Of a DNA stretch of 64,000 nt, positions 46,675 through 55,931 are shown piece by piece. The translations under genes and the position numbers were made by a program. The notes under the pieces are model-generated. The model ran no database searches and was not told the origin of the DNA. It worked only from the letters and a program-made list of their open reading frames with translations. The stretch's first letter is position 1, and every line of letters starts with the position of its first letter. This stretch comes from Nitratireductor sp. (GTDB lineage: Bacteria; Pseudomonadota; Alphaproteobacteria; Rhizobiales; Rhizobiaceae), in contig NZ_CP051236.1 of NCBI RefSeq assembly GCF_017794765.1, forward strand, positions 2,990,176-3,054,175, given 5' to 3'.

Positions 46675-47234
46675 CGCTTTTGAAGACCGAGCGCCTGATT
46701 CTGCGCAACTGGTGCGAGGAAGATCGTCCGTTCTTTCATCGTATCAATTCCGATGATGAGATCATGGAGTATTTCCCTTTCCGCCGGAGCCGCGGGGAGG
46801 CGGACGCCGTCATGGAACGAATTCGTGATGGCATCGCGCAAAACGGCTTCGGCTTCGCGGCTGCGGTTCTGAAGGAGACCGGCCAGCCGATCGGCTTTGT
46901 GGGGCTCCACAGGCCGTCGGGACTAGCTAACCTGCCGGAAGGAACCGTAGAAATCGGCTGGCGGCTGGCACCGGAATTCTGGGGCAAAGGCTACGTCACG
47001 GAGGCCGCTCGCGCCTGGCTCGCTTTCGGCTTTGAAAAGCTTGGGTTTGAGGAAATCGTCTCTTTTGCGGTCGTTGACAATGAACGTTCCACTGCCGTCA
47101 TGCGCCGTATCGGCATGCACCATGACCCGAATGGCGACTTTGACCATCCCGGCGTTCCAGACAGCCACCCGCACCTGAAGTCCCATGTGCTTTACCGACT
47201 TCGGCGGTCGGATTGGCGCGCCACGCAAAAATGA
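46671..47234 (+). CDS. GNAT family N-acetyltransferase
   Basis: This 187-aa RimJ/RimL-type acetyltransferase starts TLLKTERLILRNWCEEDRPFFHRINSD. GTVEIGWRLAPEFWGKGYVTEAARAWLAFGFE near residue 85 is the acetyl-CoA-binding region (Q/RxxGxG/A-like). Conserved ENxxS-like text appears as VVDNERSTAVMRRIGM. It is coupled to serB by a 4-nt overlap. The acceptor (ribosomal protein or small molecule) is unknown. Confidence 0.9.
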   Translation: MTLLKTERLILRNWCEEDRPFFHRINSDDEIMEYFPFRRSRGEADAVMERIRDGIAQNGFGFAAAVLKETGQPIGFVGLHRPSGLANLPEGTVEIGWRLAPEFWGKGYVTEAARAWLAFGFEKLGFEEIVSFAVVDNERSTAVMRRIGMHHDPNGDFDHPGVPDSHPHLKSHVLYRLRRSDWRATQK

Positions 47235-47238
47235 TAAA

Positions 47239-47262
47239 GCCCGGTGGTTACCACCACCGAGC
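47239..47262. terminator. Bidirectional terminator between acetyltransferase and degP
   Basis: On the minus strand GCTCGGTGGT pairs with ACCACCGGGC (U-G wobble) around GGTA, followed by TTTAT and more T. The plus strand has the same stem with one mismatch, followed by GTTTTG. It can serve both convergent genes. Confidence 0.7.
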
Positions 47263-47291
47263 CGTTTTGATTTGGCGGAATATGGATGAAG

Positions 47292-48791
47292 TCAGTCCAT
47301 CCGCAAAGTGACAAAGCGAAGCTCACCATTCTTCGAGGCCAGCATCAGCAGTGCATTCCGGCGCCCCTGCCCTTTCAGCTCCTCAAGCCGGTCCAGCGCT
47401 TCCTTGGGTGTTGAGACCGTAGCCTGTGCGATCTCAACGATGACGTCGCCCGCGGCCACACCTTTTGTGGATGCCGGCGAGCTCTCATCCACCTTGGTGA
47501 TCACCACACCGCTGACATCGGCGGAGATTTCAAACTGTTCTCGCAGTTGGTCATCCAGAGTGGCCATGTGCATTCCCAGAACAGCCGCCGAGGAGACAGC
47601 CTCGCTGTCACCAGCGGACTTGTTCGTTCTTGTCTCTGCAGAAGCCAGTTTCTCGCCGTCTTCAAGCCGTCCGAGGGTCACCCGCACGGTTTGCTCCTCG
47701 CCCTTGCGGACCACGACGACGTCCACTTCCTTGCCAACCGGGCTCTCGGCAACGACGCGCGGCAGTTCGCGCACATTCTCCACAGCCTTTCCGTCGAACT
47801 CCACGATCACGTCACCGGGTTGAATGGAGCCATCGTCCACTGGGCCACCTTCGATGACGCCACTCACCATCGCACCCATGGCTTTTTCCATGCCCAGGCT
47901 TTCGGCGATCTCGTCGGTAACTTCTTGAATACGCACACCGAGCCAGCCGCGCCGCGTCTCCCCGAACTCACGCAACTGATCCACCACCTTGATGGCCAGC
48001 GCCGAGGGGATGGAAAAGCCGATGCCGATCGAGCCACCGGTTGGCGAAATGATGGCCGTGTTGATGCCGATCACCTCACCGTCCATATTGAACAGCGGCC
48101 CGCCGGAGTTGCCACGATTGATGGCCGCATCCGTCTGGATGAAATCGTCATAGGGACCGGAGCCGATCTCGCGGTTGCGCGCCGAGACAATGCCGACAGT
48201 CACCGTTCCACCAAGACCGAACGGATTACCAATCGCCATCACCCAGTCGCCGATCCGCATCTTGTCGGAATCCCCGAACGGAACGTCCTGCAATTTGCGT
48301 TGGCCGGGATCAATCTTGAGCACAGCCAGATCCGTCTTCGTGTCAACGCCCAATAGTTCCGCGTCGAGTTTACCTCCGTCAGTGAAATTGACGACGATCT
48401 CGTCTGCGCCGGAGATCACGTGGTTGTTGGTGACAACAATGCCTTCTTCCGCGTCGATCACGAAGCCAGAGCCCAGAGACTGCGCCTGCCGCGGTCCCTG
48501 CTCCTGTTCAGGCTCATCCTGGAAGAAGTCGTCAAAAAACTCCTGCAGCGGCGAGCCTTCCGGCAGCTTTGGCAAAGGGACCCGCCCCGAAGCGCCACTG
48601 TCCGTGGAACGCGAAGTGGAGATGTTGACCACCGCGCCAGCAAGCCGCTCGGCCAGGTCCGCCACCGAGGCCGGACCTTCCGCCCTTGCTTCCTGAGCCA
48701 GGATCACGGGAGCGGAGCTGAGACCACCCAGCGCGATCAGCGCGGCGACTGGTGCCACCCGCGTGGCGCGTAAAATCTTCGTCGGGAACAT
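47292..48791 (-). CDS. degP: Do/DegP-family periplasmic serine protease
   Basis: The product is 499 aa with a signal peptide (about the first 33 residues, ending near ILAQEARA). The trypsin-like domain shows the catalytic triad: His124 in TNNHVISGADEI, Asp154 in TDLAVLKI and Ser229 in INRGNSGGPLF. Two PDZ domains follow (about 290-380 and 400-490). It degrades or refolds misfolded envelope proteins. The start at 48791 gives MFPTKILRATR. The upstream hflK-hflC-DUF2065 cluster is on the same strand with 192 nt between, so degP probably has its own promoter. Confidence 0.96.
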   Translation of the reverse strand: MFPTKILRATRVAPVAALIALGGLSSAPVILAQEARAEGPASVADLAERLAGAVVNISTSRSTDSGASGRVPLPKLPEGSPLQEFFDDFFQDEPEQEQGPRQAQSLGSGFVIDAEEGIVVTNNHVISGADEIVVNFTDGGKLDAELLGVDTKTDLAVLKIDPGQRKLQDVPFGDSDKMRIGDWVMAIGNPFGLGGTVTVGIVSARNREIGSGPYDDFIQTDAAINRGNSGGPLFNMDGEVIGINTAIISPTGGSIGIGFSIPSALAIKVVDQLREFGETRRGWLGVRIQEVTDEIAESLGMEKAMGAMVSGVIEGGPVDDGSIQPGDVIVEFDGKAVENVRELPRVVAESPVGKEVDVVVVRKGEEQTVRVTLGRLEDGEKLASAETRTNKSAGDSEAVSSAAVLGMHMATLDDQLREQFEISADVSGVVITKVDESSPASTKGVAAGDVIVEIAQATVSTPKEALDRLEELKGQGRRNALLMLASKNGELRFVTLRMD

Positions 48792-48983
48792 TGAGAGCGT
48801 TTCTCCAGATGGCTTGCTTGGTGGAACGGCCTGTAGCTGGAACGGTAAACAGGGCCCCTGGTTGAACTTTAGGCTCAACACTGACCAAATTCCATTAACA
48901 GGCGTTTCACATCTGCATGATTGAGCCTGATTACGGCACGTTTGCGGCCCGCACGGGAATTCCATGCGGGCCGCAAGATTGCT

Positions 48984-49169
48984 TCATCCTCGAATGAGCC
49001 AGATCACCATCACACCGAGCACCATGGCCGAGATGCCAGCCGTGCGAAGCGCACTGTCCGGCATTTCGAGAACCTGCTCGGCGAGCCTTCTGGCCAGCCT
49101 TGGCATGCCGCCGTAGACCAGACCCTCGATAACGAGAACCAGGCCCAGGGCGGCAATGAAATCGCTCAT
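48984..49169 (-). CDS. DUF2065 family small membrane protein (YjeT-like)
   Basis: This 61-aa protein has two hydrophobic segments (FIAALGLVLVIEGLVYGG and ISAMVLGVMVIWLIRG), the usual DUF2065 layout. DUF2065 genes typically sit beside hflC in proteobacteria, as here, 12 nt downstream of hflC. Function unknown, possibly linked to HflKC. Confidence 0.88.
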   Translation of the reverse strand: MSDFIAALGLVLVIEGLVYGGMPRLARRLAEQVLEMPDSALRTAGISAMVLGVMVIWLIRG

Positions 49170-49181
49170 GTCAGCCGCCGG

Positions 49182-50111
49182 TCACTGGCCGGTGGTCGCG
49201 CCCTGAGCAGCCGGCGCTGACGAACGGGCTCCACCACCGCTGGAGTCGTTGAAGAAACGGAAGAATTCCGAATCGGGCGACAAAAGCATGGTGGTGCCGT
49301 TGGGGTCCAGCGCCTGCTGATAGGCGTTCATCGAGCGATAGAACTCGAAGAAGTCCTGATCCCGCGAAAATGCCCCGGCGAAGATGGCGTTGCGTTCCGC
49401 CTCGCCCTCACCGCGCAGGATCTCGGCTTCACGCTGTGCGGCGGCCAGAATTTCGACCACCTCACGGTCGGCACGGGCGCGGATGCGGGCTGCGGCCTCA
49501 CGGCCACGGGCACGCAGGCGTTCGGCCTCCGCCAGACGCTCGGCCTTCATGCGGTCATAGGTCTGCTGTGAGACCTCGGCCGTCAGGTCCGTACGACGAA
49601 TGCGAACATCTTCTATCTCAAGCCCCAGAGACGCGGCGGCAGGCCGCAGCTCCTCGGCCACCTCGCGCATCATGGACGCTCGTTCTTCCGAAAGTGCCGC
49701 TTCGAAGCCACGCAGACCGTAAACCCGGCGCAACGCAGCGTCGAGACGTGTGCGCAGCCGCTGTTCAGCCAGCGTGACACTGCCCGAAACAGCCTGACGG
49801 AAACGACGGGGATCGTTGATCGAATAGGCGATGAACGCATCCACTTCGTAGAACTTGCCGCCCGAAACCTGCACGCGGATATCATCGAGATCGAAGCGCA
49901 GAATCCGGTCTTCGATGATCTGCACATTGTCTGCCTCAACAAACGCGAAAGGCAGTTTGAAATAGAGACCGGGTTCGGTCTTCACATCGACGATCTCACC
50001 GAAACGAAGAACGATGGCCTGCTGACGCTCGTTGACGACGAAGATCGCCGAATAGAGCAGGAACAGCAGGACCGCGCCGATCACGACGAGTATGGGAAGA
50101 CGGTTGGACAT
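49182..50111 (-). CDS. hflC: HflC, modulator of FtsH protease
   Basis: This 309-aa SPFH/band 7 membrane protein has one N-terminal membrane anchor (LPILVVIGAVLLFLLYSAIFVV) and a periplasmic SPFH domain (VNERQQAIVLRFGEIVD, about residues 25-45). An alanine/arginine-rich coiled coil follows (AERLRARGREAAARIRARADRE). With HflK it forms a cage around the FtsH protease. Its ATG overlaps the hflK stop by one base. Confidence 0.96.
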   Translation of the reverse strand: MSNRLPILVVIGAVLLFLLYSAIFVVNERQQAIVLRFGEIVDVKTEPGLYFKLPFAFVEADNVQIIEDRILRFDLDDIRVQVSGGKFYEVDAFIAYSINDPRRFRQAVSGSVTLAEQRLRTRLDAALRRVYGLRGFEAALSEERASMMREVAEELRPAAASLGLEIEDVRIRRTDLTAEVSQQTYDRMKAERLAEAERLRARGREAAARIRARADREVVEILAAAQREAEILRGEGEAERNAIFAGAFSRDQDFFEFYRSMNAYQQALDPNGTTMLLSPDSEFFRFFNDSSGGGARSSAPAAQGATTGQ

Positions 50112-51217
50112 CAGTTGCTCCCTCCCGCGGTTCCACGCGGCTGCTGCTGGGATTGCTGGCGAAGCTCGGGCAAAGGCAGGTAAGGCACGACGCCCTGGCC
50201 GCCATTCTGCTCGACGATCACCTTGTTCGAACCACGCAGCACGCCTTCCATGGTCTCCAGGAAGAGGCGTTTGCGCGTCACCTCGGGAGCCTTGGCATAC
50301 TCGTCATAGACGGAGATGAAGCGCTGCGCCTCACCCTCGGCTTCCTGAACGACACGGTTTTTGTAGGCAGCAGCCTCTTCGCGAATCTGCGCCGCTTCAC
50401 CACGCGCCTGACCCAGTTTCTGGTTGGAGTACTGGTTCGATTCCTCGACAAAACGGTCTTCGTCCTGCTCGGCGCGCTGCACCTCGTCGAACGCGTCTGC
50501 CACCTCGCGCGGCGGCGCCGCGTCCTCGATCGAAAGTGCGTTGACCGTCAGTCCCGTCCCGTATTCGTCGAGCGCGGTCTGGATGGTCACCCGAACATCC
50601 TCGGCTATGCCCTGGCGGTCGTCACGGAAGATGTCCTGTGCCGGGCGCCGGCCGACAACCTCACGCATGGCGCTTTCGGCGACCTGGCGCAACGTCTCGT
50701 CGGGATTGGCCACGTTGAAGAGATAGGCAGCAGGGTCGGCAACCTGATAGGCAACGGAGAATTTCACATCAACGATGTTCTGGTCGCCAGAAAGCATGAG
50801 CCCGCTTGAAGCCCCGCCCCTGGTCTGGCCGATATCCACCAGCCGTTCGGCAACGGAAGCTTTCTCGACAGTCTCGATGGGCCACCAATGGAAGTGCAGT
50901 CCCGGCTCTGAAAGTTCGGGTTTCGGCTTGCCGAAACGCAGCTCCACGGCCAGTTCGTCCGGCTGCACGGTGTAGACGGATTTGAACAGCCACAGGCCGG
51001 CAAGCGCCAGAAGCACCAGGCCGATCATCGCCGGGCTGACACCGCCGCCACCGGGCAGCGCGCTTTTCAGCCTGTCCTGGCCTCGCTTGATGATCTCTTC
51101 CAGATCCGGCGGAGATCCCTGCGGTCCACTCGGCCCACGCGGCCCCTGATCCCAGGGGCCTCCGTTATTGCCGCCGCCCCAAGGGCCGCCTCCGCCACTT
51201 TGATTGTTCCAGGGCAT
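50111..51217 (-). CDS. hflK: HflK, modulator of FtsH protease
   Basis: This 368-aa partner of HflC has an Asn/Gly/Pro-rich N-terminus (MPWNNQSGGGGPWGGGNNGG), a membrane segment (GVSPAMIGLVLLALAGLWLF, near residue 62) and an SPFH domain (VYTVQPDELAVELRFGKP). The Gln-rich C-terminus ends RQQSQQQPRGTAGGSN. The ATG at 51217 was chosen over the upstream open codons because of this conserved Gly/Trp-rich start. A sigma70-like promoter lies at 51276-51304. Confidence 0.96.
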   Translation of the reverse strand: MPWNNQSGGGGPWGGGNNGGPWDQGPRGPSGPQGSPPDLEEIIKRGQDRLKSALPGGGGVSPAMIGLVLLALAGLWLFKSVYTVQPDELAVELRFGKPKPELSEPGLHFHWWPIETVEKASVAERLVDIGQTRGGASSGLMLSGDQNIVDVKFSVAYQVADPAAYLFNVANPDETLRQVAESAMREVVGRRPAQDIFRDDRQGIAEDVRVTIQTALDEYGTGLTVNALSIEDAAPPREVADAFDEVQRAEQDEDRFVEESNQYSNQKLGQARGEAAQIREEAAAYKNRVVQEAEGEAQRFISVYDEYAKAPEVTRKRLFLETMEGVLRGSNKVIVEQNGGQGVVPYLPLPELRQQSQQQPRGTAGGSN

Positions 51218-51275
51218 TCTTGTTCCTTTTCTCGATCCGGGTTCCGTCCGTCGAGGACAGCTCTCCCATCGGTCA

Positions 51276-51304
51276 GTTATAGGTAGCGGCAAATCCTCTT
51301 TCAA
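51276..51304 (-). promoter_or_regulatory. Sigma70-type promoter of hflK-hflC
   Basis: Minus strand TTGAAA (51304-51299), 17-bp spacer, TATAAC (51281-51276), giving a start near 51269 and a 5' UTR of about 50 nt. An AACGCGG/CCGCGTT hairpin (51303-51323), probably the folA transcript end, partly overlaps the -35 box. Confidence 0.7.
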
Positions 51305-51364
51305 CGCGGCAGCCCGCCGCGTTTTCCGCTCTTTTCAGCGATTAGAGAGCCCTGCCCTGCCTCG

Positions 51365-51859
51365 TCACCGTCGTTGGTAGACCACATAGGAGGTGGCGTA
51401 AACGTCCTTTTCGCCGGCGGGCACCTCCAGGCGGGTCAACTCTTCCCATATTTCCGGGTCGATTTCCGGGAACACGGTGTCGCCGTCGATCTCCGCGTGC
51501 ACATGAGTGACATGCAGGCGGTCGGCCTTGTCGATCGCTTCCCGGTAAATCTGTCCGCCCCCAATCACGCAGACATCCTGGCCGGGGTCATCCGCGGCTG
51601 CCAGCGCAAGCCCCACTTCCAGGGAAGACACGCATTCAGCCCCTTCGGCCAAATAGTCCGCCTGCCGTGTGACGACGATGTTGCGCCGCCCCGGCAGTGG
51701 CTTGCCGATGCTTTCCCAGGTCTTGCGCCCCATGATTACCGGCTTTCCCATGGTAACGGCCTTGAAACGCTTTAGATCGGTCGAAAGTCGCCACGGCAGA
51801 TCACCGTCGCGCCCGATGACCCCGTTCTGCGCCATTGCAACGACCAGTTCGACACTCAT
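51365..51859 (-). CDS. folA: Dihydrofolate reductase
   Basis: The product is about 164 aa. It reduces dihydrofolate with NADPH, regenerating the cofactor spent by thymidylate synthase. VELVVAMAQNGVIGRDGDLPWRLSTDLKRFK spans the substrate site (Asp/Trp/Leu), KPVIMGRKTWESIGKPLPGRRNIVVTR covers the NADPH site, and VIGGGQIYREAI follows. The ATG at 51859 is 5 nt after GGAGG; the ATG directly before it (51862) would be too close. It follows thyA by 13 nt in the same direction. Confidence 0.96.
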   Translation of the reverse strand: MSVELVVAMAQNGVIGRDGDLPWRLSTDLKRFKAVTMGKPVIMGRKTWESIGKPLPGRRNIVVTRQADYLAEGAECVSSLEVGLALAAADDPGQDVCVIGGGQIYREAIDKADRLHVTHVHAEIDGDTVFPEIDPEIWEELTRLEVPAGEKDVYATSYVVYQRR

Positions 51860-51872
51860 CATCCCCTCCCGG

Positions 51873-52667
51873 TCATACCGCAATCGGTGCGCGGATCGTC
51901 GGATCGGCCACATAGCCATCGAGCCGGAAATCCTCGAACCGGAAGGCGAAGAGATCGGTTACGTCCGGGTTGATCCACATGGTCGGCAGCGGCTTGGGCG
52001 TCCGTGTCAGCTGCTCGCGCGCCTGTTCGAAATGGTTGGAATAAAGATGTGCATCGCCCAGCGTATGCACGAAATCACCGGCGCGCAGCCCCGTCACCTG
52101 CGCCACCATCATGGTCAGAAGCGCATAGGAAGCGATGTTGAAGGGCACGCCGAGAAAGATATCGGCCGACCGCTGGTAAAGCTGGCAGGAGAGCCGCCCG
52201 TCAGCCACATGAAACTGGAAAAGGCAGTGGCACGGCGGCAGCGCCATGGAATCGACCTCGGCCGGGTTCCAGGCCGAAACCACATGCCGGCGCGAATGAG
52301 GATTGTCACGCAAACCTTTAAGAAGATTCGCGATCTGATCGATCTGCCCACCGTCCGGAGCAGGCCACGAACGCCATTGGGCCCCATAGACGGGGCCGAG
52401 GTCGCCATTCTCATCCGCCCACTCGTCCCAGATCGAAACCCCATTGTCCTTGAGATAGGCGATGTTCGTATCGCCCTTCAGAAACCACAGCAATTCGTGA
52501 ATGATGGAGCGCAGGTGCAGCTTTTTCGTGGTGAGAACCGGAAACCCCTCCTCCAGATTGAAGCGCATCTGATAGCCGAAAACGCCGCGCGTACCCGTTC
52601 CCGTACGATCGTCGCGGTCGACACCGTTTTCGAGGACATGGGAAAGAAGATCGAGATACTGGCGCAT
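51873..52667 (-). CDS. thyA: Thymidylate synthase (ThyA type)
   Basis: This 264-aa enzyme is the length of E. coli ThyA. It methylates dUMP using 5,10-methylenetetrahydrofolate, yielding dihydrofolate for the folA product downstream. The catalytic Cys is in [13 protein letters not shown], preceded by [36 protein letters not shown] and [14 protein letters not shown] are also conserved. thyA and folA probably form one transcription unit. Confidence 0.97.
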   Translation of the reverse strand: MRQYLDLLSHVLENGVDRDDRTGTGTRGVFGYQMRFNLEEGFPVLTTKKLHLRSIIHELLWFLKGDTNIAYLKDNGVSIWDEWADENGDLGPVYGAQWRSWPAPDGGQIDQIANLLKGLRDNPHSRRHVVSAWNPAEVDSMALPPCHCLFQFHVADGRLSCQLYQRSADIFLGVPFNIASYALLTMMVAQVTGLRAGDFVHTLGDAHLYSNHFEQAREQLTRTPKPLPTMWINPDVTDLFAFRFEDFRLDGYVADPTIRAPIAV

Positions 52668-52767
52668 GGCGGTCCGATTCGGGCTGGCGTTATCGCCGCA
52701 TCATAAAGCAGCTGACCGGCACGAAAAGTGCGGGCCCTGCGAATATCGGTCTCGTCCACACGCGCGC

Positions 52768-52805
52768 ATGAAAACGCCCCCACCGGCAAGGGAGGAGGCG
52801 TTTGA
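52768..52805 (-). terminator. Intrinsic terminator after the DUF2853 gene
   Basis: On the minus strand AAACGCCTCC pairs with GGGGGCGTTT, using a U-G wobble that would be an A-C mismatch on the plus strand, so it favours the minus strand. It is followed by TTT and lies about 20 nt past the DUF2853 stop. Confidence 0.7.
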
Positions 52806-52825
52806 AGGTCAGGTCGCGTGGCGGT

Positions 52826-53137
52826 TCAGAGGCTGGAAAGCTTGCCCAGATGCTTCGCGACGAGATAGTAAAACGTCACGCGGCTTTTCGAATTGTCGCC
52901 GGACATCGTCTCGCAGACCTTTTCAATGATGGAATCGCATTTTGCGCCATCGGTTTCGCCGAGCTTCTTCATGCACCAGCTCTCGCGCACGCGATCAAGT
53001 TCGCTGGAATCGCTGCAGGAGACCAGCGACGAGTCCCGGTTGCGCAACGCGATGCCAAGATGCTTCACGATCTTCTTGACGACGTCTTCGTCAGCGGTTG
53101 CATCATATTTGCGGACATCCGCGAGATAATCGGCCAT
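52826..53137 (-). CDS. DUF2853 family protein
   Basis: This 103-aa soluble helical protein reads MADYLADVRKYDATADEDVV, then RESWCMKKLGETDGAKCDSIIEKVCETMSGDNSKSRVTFYYLVAKHL, the typical length and residue pattern of DUF2853. Four Cys residues are present. Function is unknown. An AAACGAGGGAAAAATC ribosome binding site precedes the ATG. It lies alone, on the opposite strand to the tmRNA gene; the 192-nt gap between them holds no other gene I recognise. Confidence 0.85.
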   Translation of the reverse strand: MADYLADVRKYDATADEDVVKKIVKHLGIALRNRDSSLVSCSDSSELDRVRESWCMKKLGETDGAKCDSIIEKVCETMSGDNSKSRVTFYYLVAKHLGKLSSL

Positions 53138-53329
53138 GATTTTTCCCTCGTTTCAAATCGTGGGCCCCTTCGACACGATCCGGCCAACAACGCAACCTCA
53201 ACGTTTGCCAAAGTTCTTCCCACACCGTTGCAGACATTCCGCAAAGCATGACGTCAAGTCAATGCCGAAAAGACTTTTCGCCAGAATCCCCCTTTTCTTG
53301 CTCCGGCGGCCTCACTATATTCGCACCGT

Positions 53330-53660
53330 CGGCTCGACCGACTATGGCGATAAACTGCCGGTGTAATAAACCATTCGGACCCGGGGGCAGTGCCCGGCGC
53401 CTCCACCACAAACCGTCGAAGACCATGCGTCCGCTGACGGCTTCTGATGGGGGCGAAACAGGATCGACGAGGGTGTAAAGATCGGACTTTCGCTCGGCAT
53501 GATACCACCGTTATCGGGTCAAACCAGTAGTTGCAAACGACAACTATGCGGAGGCACGTCTCGCTGCTTAATGCAGTGCGACAGCTTCACTTAAACTCCT
53601 GAGGGTTCGCACCTTCAGGCGGGGTTCGGAGGCACCTGGCAACAGAAGCCTCCACTCCTC
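53330..53660 (+). ncRNA. ssrA: Transfer-messenger RNA, permuted two-piece type
   Basis: The gene is circularly permuted, as in alphaproteobacteria. The acceptor piece comes first and ends GCCCGGCGCCTCCACCA at 53408. An intervening loop (53409-53448) follows, then the coding piece starts GGGGGCGAAACAGGATCGAC at 53449, whose first seven bases pair with CGCCTCC of the acceptor piece. The tag frame starts GCA at 53533 and encodes ANDNYAEARLAA before TAA at 53569. It rescues stalled ribosomes and tags the released peptide for proteolysis. A TATATT box at 53316 is a likely -10. Outer ends are approximate. Confidence 0.93.
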
Positions 53661-53716
53661 CTTTTGTTGGTTTTGCCAGTTTCCGCCTTCCCGGCAGGCG
53701 TCAGCCGTTCGCATGC

Positions 53717-53740
53717 AAAAGAAAGGGCGCCTCAGCGCCC
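53717..53740 (-). terminator. Intrinsic terminator after the Bcr/CflA exporter gene
   Basis: GGGCGC (53725-53730) and GCGCCC (53735-53740) form a 6-bp stem around a 4-nt loop; on the minus strand TTTCTTTT follows. It lies about 34 nt beyond the exporter stop codon. Confidence 0.75.
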
Positions 53741-53773
53741 CTCCAGAACCAATCTTGCCAGTCGTATCCGACC

Positions 53774-54979
53774 TCATTCGGCGGCAGCCCGCGCAGGCTG
53801 TTGATCGCGTCCCAGCGTCAGATGCGTCAACGCAAGCGCAAGCACGGCACACACGGCAATGCTCGTCACCATCGGCAACGGTGTTCCGTCGAAGAACAGG
53901 CCTGAAACAGCCATCGCCAGAGCCCCGGTGGCAAAATGCAGCGTTCCCATCAGTGCCGAGGCCGTGCCGGCAATAGTGCCGTGATCATCCATCGCAAGAA
54001 CCGATGTCGTGGGAATGACGAGCCCCAGAAACCCGTAGCCGACGAAAAGGAATGAGGCCAGCACCCATAGCGACTGCAGACCGGATGCCATCACGACCAG
54101 CATGGCCACGATCATCGTCGCATAAGAAACGACGGCGAGCCGCACGACACGACGCAAACCATATCGCTCCGTCAGCCGCCCCGTGAGCTGCGACATGGTG
54201 AAAAATGCCACCGCATTCATGGAAAAGAAGACACTGTAGAGCGTCGGCGACAACCCGTAATGGTCTATCAGCACAAAGGAGGAGTTGGACAGATAAACGA
54301 AGAAACTGGAAATGCCGAACCCTCCGATGAAGGTCAGGCCCATGAACTTCCGGTCCCCGAGAAGAAAACGGTAGCCGGCAAGCGCCGTGCGCAGTGAACT
54401 GCCTTTCCTTTCCTCAACGGGCCTGGTTTCCTTGAGGGCCGTTGCCAGAAGAAAAAGGCCAAGAACCGCAGCGATGGTTACGGACCAGAACACGGCCCGC
54501 CAGCCGAGAGAAGCGATGATCATGCTTCCCGTCAGCGGAGCCAGAATGGGCGAAATGGAGAAGACGAGCATCAGGAGCGACATCAGCCGCGCCGCTTCCG
54601 TGCCGGTATGAAGATCGCGTACCACAGCGCGCGGCACGACCATCCCGGCCGAAGCCCCGAGCCCCTGCAGAAACCGAAACGCGATCAGCATTTCGATGTT
54701 GCTGGCCAGCGCCGATCCGATACTACCGATGATGAAAACGACCAGGCCCGCATAGAGTGGCGCTTTGCGGCCCACCATGTCGGAAATCGGCCCAACGATA
54801 ATCTGGGCCAGTCCCATCGAGAGAAAGAACACCAGAAGAGACATTTGCACCGGCACGGTGCCTGCATCGAGATCCGCGCCAATCGAGGGAAGCGCCGGCA
54901 GATACATGTCGATGGCGAACGGACCGACGGCAGTCAGAAGGCCAAGAACCAGCGCAATGCGCAAAAATCTTGTGGTCAT
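53774..54979 (-). CDS. Bcr/CflA family multidrug efflux MFS transporter
   Basis: This 401-aa protein has about 12 transmembrane helices. The first reads FLRIALVLGLLTAVGPFAIDMYLPALPSIGADL, the signature of the Bcr/CflA family, and GPISDMVGRKAPLYAGLVVF is the MFS motif A loop. Relatives export bicyclomycin, chloramphenicol, fosfomycin or sulfonamides. A divergent TetR gene lies 164 nt away with a likely operator between them, so this exporter is probably repressed by it. Confidence 0.93.
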   Translation of the reverse strand: MTTRFLRIALVLGLLTAVGPFAIDMYLPALPSIGADLDAGTVPVQMSLLVFFLSMGLAQIIVGPISDMVGRKAPLYAGLVVFIIGSIGSALASNIEMLIAFRFLQGLGASAGMVVPRAVVRDLHTGTEAARLMSLLMLVFSISPILAPLTGSMIIASLGWRAVFWSVTIAAVLGLFLLATALKETRPVEERKGSSLRTALAGYRFLLGDRKFMGLTFIGGFGISSFFVYLSNSSFVLIDHYGLSPTLYSVFFSMNAVAFFTMSQLTGRLTERYGLRRVVRLAVVSYATMIVAMLVVMASGLQSLWVLASFLFVGYGFLGLVIPTTSVLAMDDHGTIAGTASALMGTLHFATGALAMAVSGLFFDGTPLPMVTSIAVCAVLALALTHLTLGRDQQPARAAAE

Positions 54980-55107
54980 GGATTTTCACTTTCAGAAAAG
55001 ATGGCGCCACGATCGGCGTCAAACTAAAGACAAAACACTGGGGAGAGGCCCGGCACAGGGTTGCCGGAGGGCACAGCCCGCAAAACTGATCTGTAGCGAC
55101 TATATTT

Positions 55108-55125
55108 TTGGACAGCCTTGTCTAA
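55108..55125. promoter_or_regulatory. Probable operator between the MFS and TetR genes
   Basis: TTGGACA-GCCT-TGTCTAA is an 18-bp inverted repeat with one mismatch, sitting between the divergent exporter and repressor starts. A shorter palindrome ACATATATGT (55138-55147) overlaps the first possible start codon of the regulator. Size and position fit a TetR-family binding site. Confidence 0.55.
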
Positions 55126-55143
55126 TATGTCAATCGCACATAT

Positions 55144-55845
55144 ATGTTTTTTATGGATGCGATCAACGCTACTGACAGGCTCCCGACACGCGGACATGCG
55201 GCCAAGCGGCTGTCCATTCTCGAAGCGGGCGCGCGTGTTTTCTGCCGGGAAGGCTATTCGGGCGCGAACATTGACATGATCGCTGCCGAAGCCGCGGTCT
55301 CGCGACAAACCGTTTACAATCACTATGGCGACAAGGATAAGCTGTTCGCAGCCGTCGTCACCGAGATCACCCAGCGCTGCAACGCCCGCAGCTTCGAAGT
55401 GCTCGCAACCTTTCCCGATCAACCCGAAAACCTCGAGAACGAGCTCATCGCCTTTGCAGTGCGCCTGACACGGAACTGTCTGTGCGACGAAGACGGGAAG
55501 TATCTTCGCAAACTCATTCAAAGTGAGGGTGAGAGGCATCCTCAGCTCTTTGCAGGCTGGCGCACGGACGGTCCGGGCAAGGTGTGGTCAGCGCTCGCTG
55601 CCCGCTTCGCCCGTCTTGCCTATGCCGGACACCTCGATCTGGACGACCCTGACATCGCGGCGCGTCAATTCCTCGCCCTCGTGAACACCGAACTGCAGAT
55701 CCCCGCTCTTTTTGGCGAGAAGCTGGAGAGCAGCCGACTACAGGAAACAGCCGCCTGCGCGGTCAGGACCTTCCTGCGCGCCTATGGCAGAAACCGGTCG
55801 GACAGCCAGGAAATGGCGCGCGGCGAGCGGGCTTTGCGTGCCTGA
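55144..55845 (+). CDS. TetR/AcrR family regulator of the adjacent exporter
   Basis: The product is about 233 aa. The N-terminal DNA-binding domain reads LSILEAGARVFCREGYSGANIDMIAAEAAVSRQTVYNHYGDKDKLFAAVV (about residues 20-70), with a complete helix-turn-helix. The C-terminal part resembles the AefR-type ligand domain. It diverges from the Bcr/CflA exporter and most likely represses it and itself. The start is ATG 55144 or ATG 55153; neither has a recognisable ribosome binding site. Confidence 0.9.
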   Translation: MFFMDAINATDRLPTRGHAAKRLSILEAGARVFCREGYSGANIDMIAAEAAVSRQTVYNHYGDKDKLFAAVVTEITQRCNARSFEVLATFPDQPENLENELIAFAVRLTRNCLCDEDGKYLRKLIQSEGERHPQLFAGWRTDGPGKVWSALAARFARLAYAGHLDLDDPDIAARQFLALVNTELQIPALFGEKLESSRLQETAACAVRTFLRAYGRNRSDSQEMARGERALRA

Positions 55846-55931
55846 CGCTGCGGAACTCTCCTTTTGCCGGTTTACCTGAGCACTGTCCTTGATTAGAGGT
55901 AGGGCGAAGATTCACAAACCGGTTCCCGTTG

